Origin: Acanthacorydalis orientalis | Taxonomy: Eukaryota > Arthropoda > Insecta > Megaloptera > Corydalidae | Assembly (NCBI GenBank): GCA_034766995.1 | Contig: CM068317.1 | Location: forward strand, 26,946,001 to 27,010,000 | Reading direction: 5' to 3' | DNA: 64,000 bases | Part shown: one piece after another, positions 32,481 to 42,533 of the stretch | Position numbering within the stretch: the first letter of the stretch is position 1 | Layout: the number at the start of each line of letters is the position of its first letter | Position numbers and translations under genes: made by a program | Notes under the pieces: generated by a model | The model's database searches: none | What the model was told of the DNA's origin: nothing | The model's input: the letters and a program-made list of their open reading frames with translations, nothing else

Positions 32481-34240
32481 AAATCTACGGATAAACATCG
32501 GGAAGTGCCACGCCCTGTTTCCTGACATCTTGTTTATTTAAATAAATAATTATTTAAATGAACTAATTAAATTACATTAAATACATATCAAATATGTTTA
32601 ATTATGAAGCAAATAGAAATTAATTAACAAAATACGTCCGAAAAGAATGCTTTATATATTTAAAGTAAGTAATATGGATAATATTTACTGACTCTGCAGT
32701 AGATCGGCAAACAATATGCAGGACAAAGCCCAATGATCGTCAGGAGATGCTTGGTGCGGGTTAGTGCACCATTATATGCCAACTCTGGACAAAAACCAAA
32801 AACCGTGTAGAAAGTCTAGAAGTTGATTCTTGTAATAGAAACATATGAGAATCTGCATATGATGCAAGTTTTTCTTTTTAAAAAAAGAACATTTTTATAA
32901 GTTATATGTATGTATATTCTAAGTTTTATTAGCAAAGTTGTCTAAATGAATTGATTTTTTTTACATATGTTTGTTGATTTTTTTATGAGTGTATGTTCGG
33001 AAAAATACAGTATATTTATTGTATAATTAATTGCATAGTTTTGAAATGAATGGAATAATAGTTTGTATTTTCGATTTCTCTAAGTAAATGTGAAAAAATA
33101 TGTTGTGCACGTGTGAACGTGCCTTTAACGCAACTTCAAATTTACTACATTTTAATCAAAATATGAATACTATATGTACGATAGACACTAATTATTGTTA
33201 TTAAACATCAGAAGTTATTTTAACGTTATTAACAGTTTTATTACATTTTGAAACTGATATTTTTTCAGCGCAGTGCAGACCTATACGTAAAATAACCCGC
33301 AGTGAATGTGTTATTGAATCCCATTAATCTATACTTTTTGTTGAAATGTAATATTGTTTGTATTTATTCACTTGAAACCTTTTCTTTCTATAAAGTTATA
33401 TAAATCTGAATTCTTAATGCTTTTTCTAAATTCTATTTAAATGACTAACTACTATTATTATTCTAAGTAAGTGAAAATTTCATTTCAAACTTATATATGT
33501 CAAACTTTTTTGATTTTCCTAGCTGTTTTTAGTGGTCCAGTGGATAAGTTATTTTTTTAACAAAAAGGTGCAATATCGCACAGTTTTATTCATTGATCAT
33601 ATTATTGTAAATATTAAAGAAGAGCTCATGCATGTGTAAATCATTTATAGAATATATACATGTGTGTGTGCGCGTGTGTTTACAACATTCTTGAAAAGTA
33701 GAACATTTTAATGGAACTTTATTAAAATAATTAAATAAAATATAATAATAAATAATTGATTAAAATAAATTACATTGCATTTTATTAATATTTATATTAT
33801 AATTTCGTAGGTTGGTGACATTTTTATTCAGTATTATTTAAAGTCGGATCCTGTGGTCAATTGTGTACAAATATGTTAAAATATTTGTACAAGTATGATT
33901 TTTGTGTATATATCGAGAATTAAATCACTTTTCACATTGCAATCAATCTGTTCATCAAAACATTAGATTATAATGCATTTTAACAAGAAAACCCTTAAAC
34001 TGAACCATTAATAAATGTATTAAGATAAATGCACATATATAAATTATTTATTTATTAATTCTGTCATGAAATAAAACTAATATTTTTTCAACCGAAATGT
34101 TTACACGATTTATGTCAATACGTGCCTGTACAACATGCAACATAAACCTAACCGACTGTATGTATGGATACTTAGTAAAGTGTTGTGATTGGTTGTGATA
34201 AGATGTAATTAAATGTAACGTATACATTTTAATTGACATC
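32481..34240. other. intergenic
   Basis: AT-rich. A less AT-rich patch at about 32,695-32,820 may still be mariner-derived but I could not place it. A short GT run lies at 33,661-33,682. No genes seen. Confidence 0.5.
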
Positions 34241-34711
34241 ATCAATATCACGTTTCGACAGTCATTACTAAATACTGTGTACACATGTAGACCGCAAGTA
34301 ACATCTATTTGTTTAAGATATCATACAGAGAAATTTGCTAGTGGTATACTCCGTCGGCGTTTCGGATATGAAGAATCAATTCGGGATACTTCCACAGGTC
34401 AAAGGAAAAATATTGCTAATACCTGTGTATAAACCAGGGAACAGTTGGAATGAAAAACGTACTTTTTTTGGACAAAATGATTACATCGATATCTTACGAA
34501 TAGATAACTTATATACAACTAGAATTTTATACAATCTTCCGTTGTTGTTATAAGGTGTCCATGGAAACAAATATCAAGAGTTCTTTTGCGCAAAAGAAAT
34601 GTATTGAAACATACGGTGGCACGTCTTGCGAGATTTACGAAATGAAAAAAAAAGAGCCACTTATACAGATTTCTAAATAGGAAAACGAAAACTGGTATGT
34701 CAAAAAATTAA
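34240..34711 (+). pseudogene. Mitochondrial ribosomal protein L51 (mRpL51) decayed copy
   Basis: Collinear blocks of mL51 in alternating frames: RYHTEKFASGILRRRFGYEE (frame of 34,331), then GILPQVKGKILLIPVYKP and NSWNEKRTFFGQNDYIDIL (frame of 34,335), RILYNLP, a TAA at 34,551-34,553 where the family has a Trp-Leu-Arg-Gly motif, GVHGNKYQ, then back in the first frame VLLRKRNVLKHTVARLARF, a TGA, and LYRFLNRKTKTGMSKN to a stop at 34,709-34,711. So there are two net frameshifts (about 34,355-34,375 and 34,580) and two in-frame stops. No introns are visible, which suggests a processed copy. Intact mL51 is a structural protein of the mitochondrial large subunit. A gene in a badly called sequence is the alternative, but two separate stops argue against it. 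Confidence 0.75.
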
Positions 34712-35590
34712 GTTTATGTGTATGAAGGTGTTTTATATATAAAGAGATATATATATATATATATATGTAGTATACATGGCATACAGGAATACCTCGATTT
34801 ACGATAGGGTTACATTCTGCAAAATTGCGACTCAATTTGAAACAACTTAAATCGAACCAAATTGTACATACAAGTATACCAAGCAAAAAGTCATATAATT
34901 TGGAATAATGTATGTACATATAGATATGTGTATACTTTATGCCACTGACGTAAATGCCCATTCAAATTTGGGTTCTTTTAATTCCATAAAGTGATGTAAG
35001 TGTGAAACAAAGTCGTTAATATCGAGTTGAGGTGGGAATTTTTTTTTACAAATGTGAAACGGTTTTAAATGAAGCATCTTAAATTAGGGTATTCCTCTAC
35101 ATAAATTAGTTAATGTGTTAATAAAGTACAAACAAAATAATTACAATTATTTTATTTTATTTCTATCTCAGAAAATACTGCGCAGTCCCTCCATCACACA
35201 TTACACCATACATACAGAAGGGCATGCTTGCAAAATGTCTTATGTGGAAGTCTGCGATTGTACGTGCCAGTATTTGTGAAATATTATAAGGTAGATTGTT
35301 TCCATTATTTATTTTTTTGCTATGAACACTATAATTGTGTAAAAGTAGTAAATGTTATTACAGTTTCTAAGTCGGTTTATTAAATAAATATATAACTGAA
35401 ATATTTTGTACAAATAAATAGGCCGAATTCTGTACTTATTTAAAGTATAAAATTTAATGCAGTTTATAACAATTGGAAGTCTTTTTTTCAATTTTTCAGT
35501 AGTACATATGTAAAAGTTGTAAATGTTCAAAAATTATTGGTACATAATAGGGACACTTGTAGTTAAAAAGAAGAAATCAGTAATACTTTT
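34712..35590. other. intergenic
   Basis: AT-rich; (TA)n near 34,748-34,767. No gene recognised. It leads into the repeat locus. Confidence 0.5.
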
Positions 35591-35599
35591 ATACACGTA

Positions 35600-36075
35600 T
35601 TCTTATGCTTTTTTAGACATTTTCTAAAAATCACATGCAACGCTATACATATGTTTTGACGAGGCCAAAAAATCACTTGTGTTTTACGATTTTTAGACAT
35701 TGTCTAAAAATCACAGACGATGACAGACATATATTTTGACGATATATATATATATATGTATATCTTATTCTTGACAACGATTTTCAGATAATGTCTAAAA
35801 AACACCAATGATAACAGACAAATGGAAGAGGCCATAAAATCACTTGTATGACAATGATTTTTAGACATTGTCTAAAAATTACAGGCGATGATAGACATAT
35901 ATTTTGACGAGGTCGAAAAATCATTTGTGCTTGTCAATGATTTTTAGACATTGTCTTAAAATCACACACAATGACAGGCATATTTTAACGAGGCCGAAAA
36001 ATCACTTATTGTTGACGACGATTTTTAGACATTGCCTAAAAATCACAGACGATGGCAAACAAAAAACAGTCATAA
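35600..36075. repeat. ~80 bp tandem repeat built on a perfect hairpin
   Basis: Six units at about 35,611, 35,690, 35,779, 35,858, 35,938 and 36,019 (spacing 79-89). Each contains arm GATTTTTAGACA, a single T, and its exact reverse complement TGTCTAAAAATC (some units with 1-3 changes), followed by CA(G/C)ACGATGACAGACATAT and TTTTGACGAGGCC-AAAAATCAC. A (TA)n tract is inserted in the unit at 35,742. Confidence 0.85.
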
Positions 36076-36099
36076 TATATATTATTTTTTTTAAAGAAA

Positions 36100-36482
36100 A
36101 ATCCTGCAAAAAACGCGTTTTTCTTGCTAAAAATACCCAAATTGTTAGAAATCTGGAAATTATTCCCTATTGGTCGATGTGTATCTTAATGTTCTATATC
36201 ATATCTCAGACAAAATTAACAATCGGTTCATAGTAGATATCAAAAAAGTCAAAAAAATGTGAAAAACTCGAAAAAAAAACACGTTTTTCTCGCTTAAAAT
36301 ATCCATATTGTTATGAAAATGGCAACTATTTGATACTGTTCGATACGTATTTTAATGTTTTATGTCATATCTTATACAAAATTAACATTTGTTCATAATG
36401 GATACCGAAAAAGTAAAAAAACCCGCTGAAAAAACTTCGTTTTTCGTGCTTAAAATATACAAATCATTAAAAATTTGGCAAT
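36100..36482. repeat. Satellite subfamily S2, left block
   Basis: Three units, each marked by GTTTTTC(T/G)(T/C)GC at 36,117, 36,283 and 36,439, then AAAATA-CCAAATTGTTA, TCTGG-AA, TATTGGTCGAT and ATCTTAATGTTCTATATCAT. The same family continues at 41,870-42,440. Confidence 0.8.
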
Positions 36483-36735
36483 AAATTCATATACACGGAC
36501 CCACACACATGAACACACACGGACCCTCCCCACACACGGACCCCCTCAAATGGGCCCCCCACCCACACACACGGACCCTCCCACACACATACACACACAC
36601 ACACACACGGACACACACACACGGACAACACACACACTCAGACACGGACTTACCCACACAGACCCACACGCACGGACCACACACCCATGGACACACACGT
36701 GCACACACACGCACGGACATATACACAATAGTGTG
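36483..36735. repeat. CA-rich minisatellite
   Basis: CACACACACGGACCC-like words repeated on the plus strand, i.e. the C-rich strand of the GT-rich minisatellites at 44.6-46.1 kb. The apparent reading frames through it are not genes. Confidence 0.85.
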
Positions 36736-36839
36736 TGTCTGTGGCTGCGTATCTACATAATTTCATGCAAGCTCTCGTGCAGCATTATTAATTTTATAAT
36801 CAGGAGATGGCTGTACGTATCTATCTTATAAAAAGATGG

Positions 36840-37244
36840 TGCCAACGCGAGATTTCGAATCGTGCGAGGGCCGGTTGCTGTTTGGTTGATATTGACACAT
36901 AGTTTATTTTGCCTTAAACACTTTCTTACGCCTCTGAGTTGTTTCGGGTAAACACGGTTCAAAGTTTCAATGACCTCTCAATACCGATCTCCGCGCGACG
37001 TGTATAAAATGGTCGCATAGCATAGTTAGTTAGGTAAGGTGGCTGGAACGCTGGAGGTCTCTGGTTCGATTCTCTTTATTGGATTTTTTCTTTTACCTTA
37101 CGCAGTGCGTGGTCGAGAATCACCACTCCTTTTGTGGTTCGACACCCTTCGTGCTTAACATGGTAACTTGTGATATTTTGGAGTTTGCTATATTAGATCG
37201 TAGCTGTAGTTAATTTATTTCAATGTTATCTTATAAATATACGA

Positions 37245-37272
<28 letters not shown>
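36840..37272 (+). repeat. Composite repeat unit with tRNA-like A and B boxes, copy 1
   Basis: Begins in ATCGTGCGAGGGCCGG, runs through CACTTTCTTACGCCTCTGAG and GTTTCAATGACCTCTC. It then has an A-box-like TAGCATAGTTAG (about 37,018-37,029) and a B-box-like GGTTCGATTCT (37,063-37,073) about 45 bp apart, the spacing of a tRNA-type Pol III promoter. After that come ACCACTCCTTTTGTGG (a hairpin) and a (TA)n tail. The order head-boxes-body-A/T tail is SINE-like. Three further copies lie at 46.2-47.7 kb. The copia element is inserted in its TA tail. Confidence 0.65.
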
Positions 37273-37275
<3 letters not shown>

Positions 37276-37480
37276 TGGTAATTAAACATAAATAAATGGT
37301 TTTACTTTATAATGCACTATAGTATTTATTTATGATAAAAATCAACACAGGGAAGTACACGTAATTAATACACATAAATAGTTTATATTACACAGAAAAA
37401 ATAATTGCAAGTAAGTAATCAACAACAACTGTAAAAACTATATCAGAGTGTGTGTGTGTATCGTTGCTATGACTACAATA
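37273..37480 (-). repeat. copia 3' LTR (left copy)
   Basis: 208 bp, no difference seen from the right copy. A TG...CA core of 202 bp (37,276-37,477) is possible within it. Confidence 0.93.
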
Positions 37481-37504
37481 CCCTTCCTCAACGATATAGA
37501 GAAT

Positions 37505-39304
37505 TTAAATTACTCTTAAACCACACCTCATTGCCATATCTTTGATTTTTATTTTTCCCAATGGTTTTGTAAGCATATCTGCTGGCATTTGATGTGTAGG
37601 ACAATATTTGTAATCAACTACACCTTGATTGTTCAATTCTTTGATGAAGTGAAATTTAGTGTCGATATGCTTGGTTCGATTACTAAATTTCTTGTTGTTT
37701 ATCAACTTGAGACAACTCTGATTATCTTCATAGATTGTTGTTCTTTCTGGAGTTTGTCCTTCAAAATCTTCAATAAGACGACGAATCCATATAGCCTCTT
37801 GAGATGCTTCTGCGAGCGCGATGTACTCCGCTTCGGTCGATGATAATGAAACGCATGGTTGTTTTCTGCATCCCCAGCTGATTGATGCTCCAAAATACTG
37901 GAACAGGTAGCCGCTGTTAGATTTACGATCAGCTTTATTTTCAGCCCAATCCGCATCGGCAAAACCAATAAGGCCTGATTTTTGATTTTTATTGCCAAGC
38001 TGAAGCTCGTAATTGATTGTACCTTTTAAATATTGAGCGACTCTTTTTGCTTCATTCCAATCAACTAATGTAGGCTGCTTATTATGTTGACTTAAAATTG
38101 TTACACTTGCTGCGATATCTGGTCTCGTATTTACTGCAATGTATAACAACGCACCTATTAATTGTTGATATTTTTCGCAATTCGGCATTACTGATTGATT
38201 TTCTCTTATTTTAGCGTAACCTTGATCTAACGGTATGTTAGATATTTTTGCATCCTGCAATCCAAATCTTTTTAAAACTTTTTCAATATATTTTGATTGC
38301 TCGAGGCAATAAAAACCATTTTCATTCCTTCTGATTTCAATACCAAGATAAAATCTCAATAGTCCAAGATCCAACAGTTGAAAATGTCTCTTTAAAAATT
38401 GAGCGACTTTATTGATTTTTTCTTCGTTTTTCGCGGCAATCAAAATGTCATCTACGTAAATAATGAGATAAATAATCTCTCCCTCTTCATTCTTTATGTA
38501 GAGACAAGGATCTGCTTTGCTCTGAATAAATCCAAATTGTTGTAATAAAATATGTACTTTATCATTCCATATTTTTGCTGCTTGCTTAAGTCCATAAATG
38601 CCCTTTTGCAGTTTGCATACCTGAGTTTTATTGGCATCTTCGTATCCATCTGGTAATTGCATGAATATTGTCTCTTCGAGATCACCGTTGAGGAACGCTG
38701 TTTTTGCATCGAAGTGTTTTATTGCCATACCCTTATGACCTGCGACGGTTAAAAGCGTTCGAAAGGTCGCTTGGCGCACGACGGGTGCAAAAACCTCATC
38801 ATAATCTATACCGTATTTTTGAGAAAAACCTCTCGCTACTAATCTCGCTTTAAATCTTTCCATATTACCTTCAGCGTTTCTTTTTATTTTAAACACCCAC
38901 TTACTTGTAATGACGTTTTTATTTGAGGGCTTTTGCACTATTTCCCACGTGCCGTTTTTCGTCAGTGAATCAATCTCTTCATCCATAGCCTTCTTCCATT
39001 CCTTTTTGTGTGGACCGGATAAAGCTTCCTTTACACTTCGCGGCTCATTTTCTTCCGCTGTTGCAACTTTTGAAACGGCTAAGTAATAATTCGACGGCAC
39101 ACCTTTATTTGCTCTTTCAGAGCGTCGAATTGGCTCCTTATTAACAGTTTGTTGTGGCGCTTTTTCGCTGTGCGCGCTATCATAATCACTTGAGCTCGTA
39201 CTTCTTTCATCTTTACTTTTATTCGATTTTTCTTCTGAAAATTCACTTTCTTCGTCCTGATCTTGATTAATATTTTCAATACCTTCATTTTTTGTAAATT
39301 TCAT
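37505..39304 (-). CDS. copia reverse transcriptase-RNase H (599 aa)
   Basis: RVT_2-type reverse transcriptase: WKKAMDEEIDSL, KWVFKIKRN, RFKARLVARGFSQ, FDAKTAFLNGDL, GLKQAAKIWN and the catalytic YVDDILIA (~270). The C-terminal RNase H has SLSSTEAEYIAL and the EDNQSC and HIDTKFHFIKE motifs (catalytic Glu and Asp). It is in a different frame from the preceding frame and overlaps it by 4 nt. No stops or frameshifts inside, so this part looks functional. The apparent Met start may not be used if translation arrives by frameshifting. Confidence 0.93.
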   Translation of the reverse strand: MKFTKNEGIENINQDQDEESEFSEEKSNKSKDERSTSSSDYDSAHSEKAPQQTVNKEPIRRSERANKGVPSNYYLAVSKVATAEENEPRSVKEALSGPHKKEWKKAMDEEIDSLTKNGTWEIVQKPSNKNVITSKWVFKIKRNAEGNMERFKARLVARGFSQKYGIDYDEVFAPVVRQATFRTLLTVAGHKGMAIKHFDAKTAFLNGDLEETIFMQLPDGYEDANKTQVCKLQKGIYGLKQAAKIWNDKVHILLQQFGFIQSKADPCLYIKNEEGEIIYLIIYVDDILIAAKNEEKINKVAQFLKRHFQLLDLGLLRFYLGIEIRRNENGFYCLEQSKYIEKVLKRFGLQDAKISNIPLDQGYAKIRENQSVMPNCEKYQQLIGALLYIAVNTRPDIAASVTILSQHNKQPTLVDWNEAKRVAQYLKGTINYELQLGNKNQKSGLIGFADADWAENKADRKSNSGYLFQYFGASISWGCRKQPCVSLSSTEAEYIALAEASQEAIWIRRLIEDFEGQTPERTTIYEDNQSCLKLINNKKFSNRTKHIDTKFHFIKELNNQGVVDYKYCPTHQMPADMLTKPLGKIKIKDMAMRCGLRVI

Positions 39305-41463
39305 TTTGCAGAAAGTCGAATCGTCTGTATCTTTATATTTATCACAAAAACAACATCGCGGCTAATCTTAATGCATGATGTTTCTTTATTTAAAAATCTG
39401 AATGCCTTTGATTCCTCCGAATAGCCAACAAAAGTTAATTTTTCGGCTTTATCATCTAACTTTCTCCTTTGCTCCTTATGGATATGTATATAGGCTTCAC
39501 TGCCAAAAATATGTAAATTACTTACATCTGGTTTCTTGGAAAACCAAATCTCGTACGGCGTTTTATCTACAGCCTTTGAAGGTAGCCTGTTTTGAAGGAA
39601 ATTCGCTGTATTCACGGCCTCCGCCCAATATTTCTTCTCCATATTAGCATCCAAAAGCATGCATCGTGCCATCTCTAACAATGACCTGTTTTTGCGCTCG
39701 GCGACACCGTTTTGCTGCGGAGAGTATGCAGCCGTATACTGTATTTTAATACCTTGAGCCCTTAAATACTGCTGCAGATCGCCATTTACGTACTCTTTCC
39801 CTCTGTCCGATCGTATTACTTTTATCGTTTTATTGAACTGCGTCTTAGCCATTTCGACGAATTCCTTTATACATCTAGTTACTTCGTTTTTGTACTTTAT
39901 GAAATAAACCGTGCAATATCTTGAGTGATCGTCTATGATTGTTAAGACATATCTGTTTCCTCTGGGCGTTACTGTCTGCATAGGTCCGCACACATCCGTA
40001 TGAATAAGATCTAAAATAGCGTCAGTCTTCGTTTGTGATTGTTTTGGAAATGGTGTACGTGCCATCTTTCCCTTTACGCAGCATTCACAAATCTGTCTTA
40101 TGCCGCAGTCTTTTATTATCATACCTGAAGCAAGACTTTTTTCTTCTAATTGCTTTATTGCACTCGGGTCCCGATGTCCGAAACGTCTGTGCCACACATG
40201 TTGGCAGTTCAAACCATGTGGGCCGTTTATAGCTGTACACGCTTTTTCGGTAAGTGCATTTATTTTATATAAGCCTTGAGTTCCGTTCTCGAGTTGTGCA
40301 GACACTTGAATCTTCCCTTCCTTAATTATATTACAGTGAGTAGTAAAAGCTGGAAAATTTAGGCTGTATCCTTGCGTTACTAGTTTCTTGATCGATAATA
40401 AACTTGATCCTAATGTTGGAACGTAGAGCACGTTTTCCACCTTAATTACTTGAATTTTATTATCGACGACGCACTTTATAATACCTGAGCCTACGCCTTC
40501 AACTGCACATTTTCTACCTTTTTCTGCTAACTGCACTGCACCTTTCACGGATGGATCCAATTTAACGAAAAAATCTTTTGAAGCTGTCATGTGGCTTGTA
40601 GCCCCTGAATCGACGTACCATGTGTAAACTGCTTGATTCTCCTTTATGCTAACACATGTTTTGCCGACAATTTCATCTTTATCAGCTTCCATTTCAACGA
40701 CTTGCGTGAAAAAACCAATGTCCTTACCTTCGGATTTTTCGCACTCCGACGCTTGATTTGCTTTACCTTGCTTGTTTTTCCACGCTTTGTATTTGTGGCA
40801 ATCCTTTTTGAAATGGCCTGTCTTTTTGCAGAAAAAACATTTTTTCACTGCTTCCTGATAGTTACTCTTGTATGAAGTCTTCAGAGCCGTGTCGTTGCTG
40901 CTGGTTTCAACTTTATTTTTGCGCCTTACATATTCTTCGCACAGCTTGCTTTTCACAAAATCCAACGTGAAATCTGTTTCGCTGGCGCACCTTAACGTGG
41001 TTACTAGCGGTCCGTATGCGTCTGGCAAATTAGTAAGAAGACGCGCTGCAACCAACTTATCATCGAGTTTGCTACCTAAACCCGCTAGCCTCGTTTTGAT
41101 GGTCAAAACACTTGAAACGTAGTTTTCCATGCCATCACTTTCACTAAACTTTATGTTGAAAAACTGTTCGTATAAGGAAACAACGTTTGACACGTTCGAT
41201 TTATTGTGGTGATCTTTCAATTTACTCCACATTTCTTTTGCACTTGTTGCACCTTCGATGTGAACTTGCTGGCTATCTTCTATCATGAGACCTATCTTTG
41301 ACTGCGCTTGTCGTTCTCTTTTCTTCGATAAAGTTGTTTCAACCAGCGGGGCTGGTTCAAAAACGACATCCCACAAATCTGTATCTCCCAACAAATATTC
41401 CATCTTTTTACTCCATATGGAATAATTTGTTGCGTTGAGCTTATCTATCTTGTAATCTGTCAT
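39301..41463 (-). CDS. copia gag-protease-integrase (720 aa)
   Basis: Starts MTDYKIDKLNATNYSIWSKK, a typical copia gag N-terminus. UBN2-type capsid region to ~residue 200; zinc knuckle CFFCKKTGHFKKDC (~213-226); aspartic protease YVDSGATSHM (~283-292); GAG_pre-integrase HVWHRRFGH (~425); integrase core with the DDE set in HTDVCGP, RSDRGKEY and NGVAERKNR. The frame ends at a TGA just after the integrase domain (ISRDVVF), exactly where the RT frame begins: the stop and the next ATG overlap as ATGA. Usual copia elements have one continuous gag-pol; see the finding on the frame change. Products act in cytoplasmic virus-like particles and integrate cDNA in the nucleus. Confidence 0.93.
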   Translation of the reverse strand: MTDYKIDKLNATNYSIWSKKMEYLLGDTDLWDVVFEPAPLVETTLSKKRERQAQSKIGLMIEDSQQVHIEGATSAKEMWSKLKDHHNKSNVSNVVSLYEQFFNIKFSESDGMENYVSSVLTIKTRLAGLGSKLDDKLVAARLLTNLPDAYGPLVTTLRCASETDFTLDFVKSKLCEEYVRRKNKVETSSNDTALKTSYKSNYQEAVKKCFFCKKTGHFKKDCHKYKAWKNKQGKANQASECEKSEGKDIGFFTQVVEMEADKDEIVGKTCVSIKENQAVYTWYVDSGATSHMTASKDFFVKLDPSVKGAVQLAEKGRKCAVEGVGSGIIKCVVDNKIQVIKVENVLYVPTLGSSLLSIKKLVTQGYSLNFPAFTTHCNIIKEGKIQVSAQLENGTQGLYKINALTEKACTAINGPHGLNCQHVWHRRFGHRDPSAIKQLEEKSLASGMIIKDCGIRQICECCVKGKMARTPFPKQSQTKTDAILDLIHTDVCGPMQTVTPRGNRYVLTIIDDHSRYCTVYFIKYKNEVTRCIKEFVEMAKTQFNKTIKVIRSDRGKEYVNGDLQQYLRAQGIKIQYTAAYSPQQNGVAERKNRSLLEMARCMLLDANMEKKYWAEAVNTANFLQNRLPSKAVDKTPYEIWFSKKPDVSNLHIFGSEAYIHIHKEQRRKLDDKAEKLTFVGYSEESKAFRFLNKETSCIKISRDVVFVINIKIQTIRLSAK

Positions 41464-41545
41464 TTTTATATGAATTCACTTTTAAACTTGATGTGAACTA
41501 CACAACACTTTAACTTATGTGTATTAAATCCCTGGGCCCATAACC

Positions 41546-41753
41546 TTTTGGTAATTAAACATAAATAAATGGTTTTACTTTATAATGCACTATAGTATTT
41601 ATTTATGATAAAAATCAACACAGGGAAGTACACGTAATTAATACACATAAATAGTTTATATTACACAGAAAAAATAATTGCAAGTAAGTAATCAACAACA
41701 ACTGTAAAAACTATATCAGAGTGTGTGTGTGTATCGTTGCTATGACTACAATA
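41546..41753 (-). repeat. copia 5' LTR (right copy)
   Basis: 208 bp, matching 37,273-37,480 throughout. Expected to hold the Pol II promoter of the element. A GTGTGTGTGTGT run lies near its outer end. Confidence 0.93.
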
Positions 41754-41756
41754 TAT

Positions 41757-41808
<52 letters not shown>

Positions 41809-41826
41809 TACATATATATATATGTG
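41754..41826. repeat. (TA)n(CA)n tract at the copia right flank
   Basis: Compound TA/CA/TA run. Together with the TA run at 37,240-37,272 it probably formed one tract before the copia insertion. Confidence 0.85.
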
Positions 41827-41869
41827 TTTTTTAATGATAAAAAACGAAAGTAATAAATGTAGCATCAAA

Positions 41870-42533
41870 ATATTTTTAGGTGACATATCAGGAAAAAAAC
41901 GTTTTTCGGGCTGCAAATATGCAAATTGTTTAAAATCTGGCAACTATTTCACACTGGTCGATGCATATCTTAATGCTCTATATCATATCTTAGTAATAAT
42001 TAACATCGGAGTGCATTAGATACCGAAAACGTGCAAAAAACCGCGAAAAATACACGTTTTTCGGGCTTAAAATATCCAAATTGTTTAAAATCTGGCAACA
42101 ATTTCATACTGGTCGATACGTATCTTAATTCTCTATATCATATCTTAGTCATAATTAACATCGGAGTACATTAGATACCGAAAACGTGCAAAAAACCGCG
42201 AAAAAAACACGTTTTTCAAGATTAAAATGTTTAAATTGTTTAAAATCTGGCAACTATTTCATACTGGTCGATGCATATTTTAATGCTCTATATCATATGT
42301 TTATCATAATCGGTATAAGTTAACAATGGATATCGAAAACATGCAAAAAACTGCGAAAAAACACGTTTTTCAAGCTTAAAATATCTAAATTGTTTAAAAA
42401 CTGGCAACTATTTCATACTGGTCGATGCATTCGAGTAACATTAATTTGTGCGAGAGCGCGCGCGTGTGCATGTTAGTATGTAATTGTTCTCGAAATATGC
42501 TTAATTTTGACCAAAAAAACAATTTTTGAACCA
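41870..42533. repeat. Satellite subfamily S2, right block (155 bp monomers)
   Basis: Monomers marked by GTTTTTC at 41,901, 42,056, 42,211 and 42,365, spacing 155, 155 and 154. Core words: TTAAAATATCCAAATTGTTT, AAATCTGGCAACTATTTCAT, ACTGGTCGATGCATATCTTA and ACCGAAAACGTGCAAAAAAC. The last monomer carries an inserted GAGAGCGCGCGCGTGTGC-like stretch near 42,452 before S3 begins. Confidence 0.9.

Larger units (their letters stand above)
37273..41753 (-). mobile_element. Ty1/copia LTR retrotransposon, complete, young
   Basis: Two direct repeats of 208 bp (37,273-37,480 and 41,546-41,753) that I read as identical enclose gag, protease, integrase, reverse transcriptase and RNase H in copia order on the minus strand. 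Inside the 5' LTR (right end) lies a primer site GGTTATGGGCCCAGGGA (minus strand, 41,545-41,529), the same motif used by Drosophila copia with half-tRNA-iMet. Beside the 3' LTR (left end) is a purine tract GAGGAAGGG (minus strand, 37,489-37,481). The element sits in a (TA)n tract, so the 5 bp target duplication cannot be read. Coding is intact except for one frame change between integrase and RT. Confidence 0.95.

Noticed and set aside
36483..36735. True telomere
   Set aside because: No TTAGG or other fixed short telomeric array, and the tract is interstitial; only subtelomeric-like character can be argued.
37267..41760. 5 bp target-site duplication of the copia element
   Set aside because: Both flanks are TA-rich, so any short match is uninformative.
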